A stretch of 7,469 nt of DNA, from assembly GCA_028818995.1 (NCBI GenBank), contig JAPPMR010000153.1, forward strand, positions 1-7,469, read 5' to 3'. A program made the translations under genes and the position numbers. The notes under the pieces were generated by a model. The model was not told the DNA's origin and made no database searches. It was given only the letters and a program-made list of their open reading frames with translations. The DNA is from Candidatus Poribacteria bacterium. Its GTDB lineage: Bacteria; Poribacteria; WGA-4E; WGA-3G. Of this stretch, positions 1 through 5,096 are shown in pieces. Position 1 is the first letter of the stretch. Every line of letters begins with the position of its first letter.

Positions 1-26
1 ATTTTGTACGTTTCCTAAAGTCAGAT

Positions 27-37
27 TATGGTATAAT
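27..37 (+). promoter_or_regulatory. Extended -10 promoter for the kinase/nitroreductase pair
   Basis: A perfect TATAAT lies at 32-37, preceded by TATGG at 27-31, so the TG-N-TATAAT extended -10 rule is met. No good -35 hexamer sits at the usual distance: TTGTAC at 4-9 is 22 bp away, which is too far. Extended -10 promoters can work without a -35. Transcription would begin near base 44, giving a leader of about 34 nt before the start at 78. The pattern is seen directly; activity is inferred. Confidence 0.6.
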
Positions 38-66
38 GATTGAGGATTGATAAACATAAGGACTTT

Positions 67-71
67 GGTGA
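67..71 (+). promoter_or_regulatory. Shine-Dalgarno site for the TTG start at 78
   Basis: GGTGA at 67-71 matches part of the Shine-Dalgarno consensus (AGGAGGTGA) and ends 6 nt before TTG at 78. A second site, AAGGA at 58-62, is 15 nt from TTG, which is long. It is 5 nt from a GTG at 68 that opens a five-codon frame ending at TGA 83-85. That mini-frame overlaps the kinase start and could couple translation, or may be chance. Confidence 0.45.
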
Positions 72-77
72 ATTGCA

Positions 78-1124
78 TTGATTGACGAAGTCAAACTAAA
101 AACTCTTCTTTCCCAATTTCAAGACTTGCGAATCCTCGTGATTGGTGATTTCTATCTGGATGCCTATTGGTATATAGACAAAACACGTTCAACTTTGTCG
201 CTGGAAACACCGTGGCATACCAATCCTGTGGTTGAACAACGTTATAGTCCGGGTGCAGCAGGAACTGTCACAAATAATCTCAAGGCATTGGGAGTAGGAA
301 CAGTTTATACTTTAGGTGTTATTGGGAAAGATGGATTCGGAAGGACGCTTCAAACATGCTTAAAAGAAAAAGAGTGTCGGACAGACTTTATGGTAAGCGC
401 GCCGAATTGGGTTACACCTACGTATCTAAAACCGATTCACCATGGTTATGAAGATGTCCAAACCGAAGGGCCACGCTTTGATATTGAAAATCAAGCGCCG
501 ATGGGTGATAGTGTTGAAAAAGCGGTTTTGGATGCGCTGCAAACGTGTATTCCACAAGTTGACGGAATAATCATTGGAGATCAGATGCCTCATGAGAATT
601 TAGGCGTTATCACTAATCGCGTGCGCGAAGAATTGTGTGAACTCGCGGTGGCGTATCCAGACAAAGTTTTCTTTGCTGATTCCCGTGCGCGAATTGGAGC
701 GTTTCGTAACGTAATCATAAAACCGAATCGCTTTGAAGCACAGCGTGCGCTGACTCCAGATTGGAATGGAAAAACTGTTGATATTGAATCAGCAAAACGT
801 TGTGCAGTAAGCCTTGCAGAACAGACGCAGAACACAGTATTCGTCACACTTGGTGAGCAAGGAATCCTTGTTCATCACAACGACCAACTTACTTATATTC
901 CCGGTATTCCGAACCCTGATAAAATTGATCCTGTTGGGGCAGGGGACAGCGTCTCTGCGGGGATAGTCGCTACACTCTGTAGTTTAGGCACAGCTGCTGC
1001 AATTGAAGCAGCGTTTCTTGGCAATTTAGTTGCTTCCATTACTGTAACGAAAATAGGCACAACAGGTACTGCCTCACCAGAGGAAGTACTGGAGAGGTAT
1101 CGGAGTCTAAATGAACATATTTGA
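78..1124 (+). CDS. PfkB-family carbohydrate kinase, heptose-7-phosphate kinase (RfaE1/HldE)-like
   Basis: This 348-residue cytoplasmic protein probably phosphorylates a sugar or sugar phosphate with ATP. The ribokinase/PfkB fold is shown by a first strand with GDFYLD (residues 23-28), a glycine-rich substrate-lid segment SPGAAGTVTNN (57-67), GKDGFG (83-88), KPNRFE (215-220) and the anion-hole/catalytic motif DPVGAGDS (284-291), where Asp290 is the expected catalytic base. The N-terminal layout, with a TRSTLSLETP segment before the glycine-rich motif, resembles the RfaE1/HldE branch (COG2870), whose known members make ADP-heptose precursors for LPS. The sugar substrate cannot be told from sequence, and no nucleotidyltransferase domain is attached. 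The start is TTG at 78, because an in-frame stop at 69-71 closes the frame upstream and no ATG lies near. The 3' end overlaps the next gene by 14 bp, so the two are probably cotranscribed. Family call firm, substrate open. Confidence 0.88.
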   Translation: MIDEVKLKTLLSQFQDLRILVIGDFYLDAYWYIDKTRSTLSLETPWHTNPVVEQRYSPGAAGTVTNNLKALGVGTVYTLGVIGKDGFGRTLQTCLKEKECRTDFMVSAPNWVTPTYLKPIHHGYEDVQTEGPRFDIENQAPMGDSVEKAVLDALQTCIPQVDGIIIGDQMPHENLGVITNRVREELCELAVAYPDKVFFADSRARIGAFRNVIIKPNRFEAQRALTPDWNGKTVDIESAKRCAVSLAEQTQNTVFVTLGEQGILVHHNDQLTYIPGIPNPDKIDPVGAGDSVSAGIVATLCSLGTAAAIEAAFLGNLVASITVTKIGTTGTASPEEVLERYRSLNEHI

Positions 1125-1896
1125 AGCAATAATACAACGGCGCAGCTATCGTGGTGAATTTCAGAATCGTCCAATAGATGAAGCAGACCTGAATCAGTTA
1201 ATTGAGGCGGCACGATGGACACCTTCGCCTTTCAACGTTCAACCGTGGGAGTTAGTTATTATTCAAGAATCTGAGGGAAAGGAGGCACTTGCCGATATAA
1301 CTCAACAAGCGATTATAGAACAGTTTAAAGATTCCAAGTTTTTAGACGACAATAGTCGATGGATGTGTCTAAACGAAACAGAATGGCAAGACCGTGGTGA
1401 TGGCGTGTTGCTCTCTGATCATGTTACCCTGCCGAAGTTGCTTCAAAATTGTCCCGAGAAACTAACAGGGAGCATATTGAAGGGACTATTGAAAAATGCG
1501 AAGTCATTGACGATTATGGGGCATTTAGGTGCAGGTAAGATGCCTGCAAAGGAGATTGCTACACAAGTGCGCGAAGCACCATTATTAATATTGATAACGA
1601 TGAACACTAAAAGGAATCCGCCGGGTGAAGGGGCAACCCGATGGATGTGGCTGAGTATGGGGATGTTGATACAAAACATGCTTCTTGCTGCGACATCGCT
1701 TGACATCGGCGTACAATTTGTCAGCGCCCCTTTAGAAAGTGAAACGGATCGCGAGAATATCTGCCACCTCTTCAATATCCCTGATTATCATGAAGTGATG
1801 ACGTTGTTAAGGATGGGATATATAGATTCGGAAGATGGGAGTTCTGTCAGGTTAAAATCTACGGAATTTGTCCATTATGGAAAGATTTCGAATTAG
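1111..1896 (+). CDS. Nitroreductase-family FMN oxidoreductase
   Basis: This 261-residue protein belongs to the nitroreductase fold, dimeric enzymes that bind FMN and reduce nitro compounds, quinones or other acceptors with NAD(P)H. The N-terminus carries the FMN-phosphate contact RRSYR (10-14) and TPSPFNVQPWELVI (37-50), which is close to the family pattern APSxxNxQPW. MGMLIQNMLLAATSLDIG (183-200) matches the core helix, and LLRMGYID (232-239) matches the last core strand. It is longer than the usual 180-220 residues because of an extra segment at about 75-150, containing a helical stretch and a GHLGAGKMP turn. That insert may cap the active site or set the substrate. The ATG at 1111 is preceded by GGAG (1102-1105) with a 5-nt spacer, all inside the kinase gene, which suggests translational coupling. 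Its physiological substrate is unknown; the kinase neighbour does not define one. Confidence 0.88.
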   Translation: MNIFEAIIQRRSYRGEFQNRPIDEADLNQLIEAARWTPSPFNVQPWELVIIQESEGKEALADITQQAIIEQFKDSKFLDDNSRWMCLNETEWQDRGDGVLLSDHVTLPKLLQNCPEKLTGSILKGLLKNAKSLTIMGHLGAGKMPAKEIATQVREAPLLILITMNTKRNPPGEGATRWMWLSMGMLIQNMLLAATSLDIGVQFVSAPLESETDRENICHLFNIPDYHEVMTLLRMGYIDSEDGSSVRLKSTEFVHYGKISN

Positions 1897-1907
1897 GAAC
1901 TACTCTT

Positions 1908-1929
1908 GTAGGTGGACTTTGTAAGTCCG
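1908..1929 (+). repeat. REP-like palindrome with GTAG head in the convergent gap
   Basis: The tetranucleotide GTAG (1908-1911) is followed by a hairpin: GGACTT (1914-1919), loop TGT, AAGTCC (1923-1928), with T1913-G1929 as a wobble extension. This is the same layout (GTAGG plus A/T, stem, loop, stem, G) as the two elements at 5027-5088, though the stem bases differ. A 5' GTAG before an imperfect palindrome is a known mark of REP sequences tied to RAYT transposases. It lies between two convergent genes and could limit read-through, but no T-run follows, so it is not a standard intrinsic terminator. Confidence 0.5.
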
Positions 1930-1986
1930 ATTTATAGCAATACTACATCCGGAAAACCGAATATATCTGCTTCACAAAAAAAGCTA

Positions 1987-3003
1987 TCATACACCATTTG
2001 CACTCAACTCTTCATTATATGCAAACAGCGCAGGTGTCCCACCAGTATGCAGAAAAATCACAGTATCGTTTGAATCAAATCTACCTTGCTGAATATGGTC
2101 AATTAAGCATGCCATCGCCTTTGCAGTGTAAACGGGATCAAGAATAATCCCTTCTGTGCTTGCTACCAATTTGAGGGCGGAGATACATTCTGGAGTGAGG
2201 TATCCATAAGCTTTCCCAATGTAATCATCGGTATTTTGAATGTCTGAATCTTTGATTTGAGTATCAAGATTTAAGATAGAAGCCGCGAGATTTGCTGCAT
2301 CACGTATCCGATCAATCTTTCCTTCCCAGTGTATCGGCGCGCAGGCATAAGGTTTTAGTTTCATTCCAAGTGCTTTGGTACCAAGCACCAAACCTCCCTG
2401 AGTTCCGCCTACCGAAGCAGTGTAAATCCAATCAGCATCAATTCCAATTTGTTTTTGCTGTTCGTGAATTTCTGCAATACACCATGTAAATGCAACTGCT
2501 GCGAGTCCTGTAGAGCGAGGCGAGGCAATAACATAAGGTTTTAAACCTTGTGTTTTCAATTTCTCAGCGAGTTCGAATTTGAATTCCTCTAATTCTGGTC
2601 CAAATGGAACATCAACAACTTCAACATCTGCGCCCGCTAAATGGTCTAACAAAAGATTACCTTGCACAATACTTTTATGATCGCGTGCAAGGCGTAAATA
2701 GCAATTTAAACCAAGTTTGCTACAAGCTGCGGCAGCCTGCCGACAATGGTTCGATTGTGATGCGGCTCCCTGAATAATTGTGTCCGCCCCTTGGTCTACA
2801 CCTTCACCGATAGTAAAAGTTAGTTGTCTGACCTTGTTTCCACCGAATGCTAACCCTGAGCAATCTTCGCGTTTGATGAAGATGCGTGGACCGCCGAGTG
2901 CTTCAGATAGGCGTGGACATTCTTCTAAAGGGGTAGGGAAATGCCCTATATTGACTTGTGGGATATGGGAAATACGTTGAAGAAGATTTTGTCTGGTTAT
3001 CAC
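1987..3003 (-). CDS. PLP-dependent D-cysteine desulfhydrase-like enzyme (ACC deaminase family)
   Basis: This 338-residue cytoplasmic enzyme of PLP fold type II probably breaks D-cysteine or a related D-amino acid (such as 3-chloro-D-alanine) into pyruvate, ammonia and sulfide. IFIKRED (41-47) leads to GGNKVRQL (54-61), where Lys57 is the expected PLP lysine. QSNHCRQ (83-89) supplies the Ser84/Asn85 cofactor and substrate contacts. Near the C-terminus are EGIILDPVYTAKAMA (284-298) and HTGGTPALFAY (319-329). ACC deaminases carry Tyr-Glu and a Leu at the two positions held here by Tyr292-Thr293 and Thr320, so the residues favour D-cysteine desulfhydrase over ACC deaminase. Length is normal for the family. 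The start is GTG at 3001-3003, with GGAG (3010-3013) 6 nt upstream. It lies 51 bp downstream of the GrpE-like gene on the same strand and may share its transcript. No functional link between the two is evident. The gene symbol is left empty because the substrate is inferred. Confidence 0.85.
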   Translation of the reverse strand: MITRQNLLQRISHIPQVNIGHFPTPLEECPRLSEALGGPRIFIKREDCSGLAFGGNKVRQLTFTIGEGVDQGADTIIQGAASQSNHCRQAAAACSKLGLNCYLRLARDHKSIVQGNLLLDHLAGADVEVVDVPFGPELEEFKFELAEKLKTQGLKPYVIASPRSTGLAAVAFTWCIAEIHEQQKQIGIDADWIYTASVGGTQGGLVLGTKALGMKLKPYACAPIHWEGKIDRIRDAANLAASILNLDTQIKDSDIQNTDDYIGKAYGYLTPECISALKLVASTEGIILDPVYTAKAMACLIDHIQQGRFDSNDTVIFLHTGGTPALFAYNEELSANGV

Positions 3004-3006
3004 AGC

Positions 3007-3054
3007 CTACTCCGCTTGAACGACGACTGCGTATTGGATAACCCGTCATCCATA
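3007..3054 (-). pseudogene. Relic of the GrpE C-terminal strands beyond the stop codon
   Basis: Continuing in the frame of the GrpE-like gene past its TAA (3055-3057), the codons read Tyr-Gly, a TGA (3046-3048), then RVIQYAVVVQAE (3010-3045) and a TAG at 3007-3009. Canonical GrpE ends with a Gly-Tyr turn followed by RVLRPAxVxVA-like strands at this distance, so the 12 residues look like the missing end of the domain. The segment is short, so chance is possible, but frame, place and pattern all agree. The downstream gene's ribosome binding site now sits at its end. Inference, moderate. Confidence 0.45.
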
Positions 3055-4620
3055 TTAGGATTGCAATCCTGGTGTGACTACTTCAACGATTGTGTCAGAC
3101 TCAAAATCGCTGCTGCGTTTCTCTTTGAGTTCATGAAATTCATCAGAGAATTTCGTTTTTCCTGGTTCAATCGGCATTAATTCAAAATCAACTAAATCCA
3201 GGAACCAGTTTAACCTTGATTGCACGGAATTTAACGAACTAAACTCAGCAACGTTTGGAAAAAGTTTATCTCGTACAAACTCAACCAAATACTTTTTGAA
3301 TGCAGCAATTTTAACTTTGTCGGCATGCTTCTGTTCAAGTTCAGCCAATTTTTCAGAAAAACGCTGAAGGTAAGTATCACAGTCTTTCTGAATTTCCATC
3401 AAATCGCTGTCAGTCGATGCAGTTCTATTGGGAAAGAGTGTTGGTGCTGGCGCCTCAATGCCTCTTGTTTGTTTTAAAGTCTGTTTAAGTTCTGTTTCAA
3501 TAGACTCAAGAGATTTAGCGAGGTTGTCTTTAGTTGTTTCACTCTTTTTCGCGACCTTTTTCCATTCGCTTATCTCATTGACCATTAGATTCAGGAGCAG
3601 GACAGCAATTTGTCTTTCGCTCAACGACTCTAAGTCCCAGTTATCAAGTGGAATACCACATCCGTTATTATAGTCTCTCTCCAATTTTTCCAAATCTGCA
3701 TGAAATTTGTCGTATAAATGTCGGTTTTGCTGTATATAATATTCCTTTTTCTTAGGAACATTGAGTCCGATTGTGCCAACTAATTGTCCAAAGAATCCGT
3801 GCTTTTTATTTTCAGATTTTGATGTGGAGGCAGCGCGTGGTGGAATAAAAGTTGCTTGTACCTTAGAAGCACTTTTCGGAAGTGAGGGTACTTTGATTCT
3901 AAATTGTGGTTCGTTATTAATATTTGGAACATACTGGCCTATATTTTGCGTCTTTCGTTTTGAAGTTGAACTGGGTTCTTCAACGGAATTGGGTTTCGGT
4001 GGAATGGTCGCTACTTGAGTATTTGCTTCCGGTGTTGTTTCACTGGACATATTTTCTTGTTTTGCTGCAGGGCTTCTATCACCATTTTGATTCACGTTTG
4101 TGTCTTCTGATTTTAACGTTGCCAGTTTTTGCAATTCTGGTGCTATATCAAGCGCTCCATTTTCCTGTCCGTGAGTATGATTGCTAACCTCGTTTATTTT
4201 GACATCGGTGTTCTGAGCCGTTGTTACTGCATCTTCGGTTTGAGAATGCGGAGGTGCCTGCAGGTCCGAGTCGGATGCCGAACCGTTTGACTGGTTATCC
4301 AACAATTGTTGATCTCGAATCAGTTTTAGTTCTTCTAATATTTTTTCAGTATAAGTGGCAATCGGTTCATGATTGTCAACGTAAAATGCTAACTTGTGTG
4401 ACTTAATAACCTCTGGGGGCACGATAATATCTTGTGTTTGTCCGGTTAGTTGGAAGGATGTCCAATTTACGCGCCCACTGATTGGCTGTTGTTGGAACAT
4501 CACGCGTAACTGTCTACCTTCTTCCGATTTATTCAAAACACTCATGACAATGTGGGGGCCGTTGTAGAAAAAACTTACATCAATACCTCGAAAACTACCG
4601 GTTACACTGTTCGCTGCCAT
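3055..4620 (-). CDS. Uncharacterised protein with disordered centre and GrpE-like C-terminus
   Basis: This 521-residue soluble protein has no signal peptide or membrane segment. Residues 1 to about 85 form a beta-rich domain (FRGIDVSFFYNGPHIVMSVL, 10-29) that I do not recognise. About 90-265 is low-complexity, rich in Asn, Ser, Thr, Glu and Pro, and likely disordered; a Lys-rich patch lies near 270-293. From about 295 the chain is helical with coiled-coil stretches (365-390, 405-440). The last 45 residues resemble the GrpE beta-domain: ELMPIEPG, FSDEFHEL (His496 in the FDPxxHEA position) and TIVEVVTPG. GrpE releases ADP from DnaK/Hsp70, so a role with an Hsp70-like partner is possible, but no such partner is in view. 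The chain stops before the final GrpE strands; a relic follows the stop. The start is ATG 4618-4620, because AAGGAG lies 7 nt upstream. The longer frame from 4683 would add 21 Arg-rich residues with no binding site. Function unknown; GrpE resemblance moderate. Confidence 0.72.
   Translation of the reverse strand: MAANSVTGSFRGIDVSFFYNGPHIVMSVLNKSEEGRQLRVMFQQQPISGRVNWTSFQLTGQTQDIIVPPEVIKSHKLAFYVDNHEPIATYTEKILEELKLIRDQQLLDNQSNGSASDSDLQAPPHSQTEDAVTTAQNTDVKINEVSNHTHGQENGALDIAPELQKLATLKSEDTNVNQNGDRSPAAKQENMSSETTPEANTQVATIPPKPNSVEEPSSTSKRKTQNIGQYVPNINNEPQFRIKVPSLPKSASKVQATFIPPRAASTSKSENKKHGFFGQLVGTIGLNVPKKKEYYIQQNRHLYDKFHADLEKLERDYNNGCGIPLDNWDLESLSERQIAVLLLNLMVNEISEWKKVAKKSETTKDNLAKSLESIETELKQTLKQTRGIEAPAPTLFPNRTASTDSDLMEIQKDCDTYLQRFSEKLAELEQKHADKVKIAAFKKYLVEFVRDKLFPNVAEFSSLNSVQSRLNWFLDLVDFELMPIEPGKTKFSDEFHELKEKRSSDFESDTIVEVVTPGLQS
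3057..3070. repeat. Perfect 14-bp palindrome at the stop codon of the GrpE-like gene
   Basis: AGGATTGCAATCCT is its own reverse complement and overlaps the TAA stop by one base. It encodes the last residues (Gly-Leu-Gln-Ser). Just beyond, on the minus strand, a second weak stem (GGAT, 8-nt loop, ATCC) falls in the gap. The pair may end or stabilise the transcript, or may be a scar of the change that created the stop. No T-run follows, so an intrinsic terminator is not supported. Confidence 0.5.
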
Positions 4621-4627
4621 CCTAAAT

Positions 4628-4633
4628 CTCCTT
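4628..4633 (-). promoter_or_regulatory. Shine-Dalgarno site that sets the start at 4620
   Basis: On the minus strand AAGGAG (4633 down to 4628) stands 7 nt before ATG 4620-4618. This strong site decides between the two possible starts of the GrpE-like gene. The upstream ATG at 4683 has only A/T-rich sequence before it. Confidence 0.75.
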
Positions 4634-4707
4634 CTGAAAAGTCTGCTTTTTGTAAAGAAAAGAGGAATTTCGCTTCCACCCATTTATTTATATAAGATTT
4701 AATAGGA

Positions 4708-4772
4708 GTCCGAACGGATATATTAAAAGTTATACTAACCTACCCAAGTCTATGCAATAGCACCGCTCGGAC
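4708..4772. repeat. Inverted repeat bracketing the candidate promoter
   Basis: GTCCGAACGG (4708-4717) and CCGCTCGGAC (4763-4772) are reverse complements at nine of ten positions, 45 bp apart. One arm falls just inside the predicted transcript start and the other just upstream of the -35, as expected for a pair of operator half-sites or a looping repressor. It could also be the remains of a repeat element. The repeat is seen directly; its role is inference. Confidence 0.45.
4729..4757 (-). promoter_or_regulatory. Candidate promoter of the GrpE-like gene
   Basis: On the minus strand TTGCAT (4757-4752, three of six with TTGACA) is followed after exactly 17 bp by TATAAC (4734-4729, five of six with TATAAT). 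Transcription would begin near 4722, giving a leader of about 100 nt before ATG 4620. Spacing is ideal and the -10 is good, but the -35 is weak. No better pair was seen nearer the start. Confidence 0.4.
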
Positions 4773-4780
4773 ATTTAGGA

Positions 4781-4856
4781 ATACAAACGCTCTAGTACAC
4801 ATTTGAAGTTGGCAATTTACGCGAAGTATACAATATGGAAAAGAGCGTTTGCGTAT
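4781..4856. repeat. 76-bp element with near-perfect terminal inverted repeats
   Basis: CAAACGCTCT (4784-4793) and AGAGCGTTTG (4842-4851) are perfect 10-bp reverse complements. The match continues outward to ATAC (4781-4784) and GTAT (4853-4856) if two bases (GC) are bulged on the right. The interior is A/T-rich and not coding. It may fold as a long hairpin, form an operator pair, or be a tiny nonautonomous element. A plus-strand TATAAT at 4854-4859 overlaps its right end, but no plus-strand gene follows. Confidence 0.45.
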
Positions 4857-5026
4857 AATATTCCATACCTATTTATACATTTAAACGTTTGCAATTAATT
4901 TTGGGTTACAGAAACGCTTATTAGAAACATCTCAGAATTATTGAAGCAGAGAAGGTGTATAAGGATAGTTATTGCTGTTTATCTCAAAAATATATCCTAA
5001 TGCTTTGTCCATATATTATTATAGCT

Positions 5027-5088
5027 CGCGATTCGGAGATCACTCCTACGGTTGAACCGCTTATGGTAGGAGGGAACTCCGATTCCCG
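5027..5088. repeat. Inverted pair of REP-like elements (REPIN-like)
   Basis: Two 23-base elements face each other across a 16-base spacer (5050-5065) and match at 19 of 23 positions. Each begins with GTAGGAG (plus strand from 5066; minus strand from 5049). The plus copy folds GGGAA (5072-5076), loop CTCCGA, TTCCC (5083-5087). The minus copy folds GTGAT, the same loop CTCCGA, ATCGC, keeping all five pairs with one T-G wobble. Head GTAG, short palindrome and inverted pairing match REP doublets mobilised by RAYT transposases. No such transposase gene is in the window. The pair ends 8 bp past the propeller gene's stop, so it may protect or terminate that transcript. Confidence 0.65.
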
Positions 5089-5096
5089 ATTGCTTT

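Larger units (their letters stand above)
4621..5096. other. 476-bp noncoding gap with promoter, inverted repeats and REP pair
   Basis: The gap lies downstream of the propeller gene and upstream of the GrpE-like gene. It is A/T-rich and I see no convincing gene in any frame. From low to high coordinates it holds a Shine-Dalgarno site, a candidate minus-strand promoter bracketed by an inverted repeat (4708-4772), a second inverted repeat (4781-4856), an AAACGTTT palindrome (4883-4890) of the kind used by LacI-family operators, and an inverted REP pair (5027-5088). AAACGC-type words recur at 4785-4790, 4845-4850 (reverse) and near 4913. The stretch 4895-5020 shows nothing I can name. Confidence 0.6.

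Noticed and set aside
893..1222. Minus-strand frame of 109 codons across the kinase/nitroreductase junction
   Set aside because: It is antisense to two well-supported genes and shows no family motif.
1897..1986. Intrinsic terminators for the convergent genes
   Set aside because: Hairpins are present (1914-1928 and a weak one around CGGAAAACCG) but neither is followed by a T-run on the relevant strand.
3761..4187. Plus-strand frames opposite the GrpE-like gene
   Set aside because: They mirror the low-complexity coding strand, give Phe/Leu-rich peptides typical of antisense frames and lack ribosome binding sites.
4621..4683. Longer N-terminus of the GrpE-like protein, from ATG at 4683
   Set aside because: No ribosome binding site precedes 4683, while AAGGAG sits 7 nt before ATG 4620. 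The extra residues are Arg- and Phe-rich and look noncoding.
5018..5023. Minus-strand TATAAT as a promoter for the GrpE-like gene
   Set aside because: No -35 lies at the right distance, and it would give a leader of about 390 nt. The 4729-4757 candidate is better placed.
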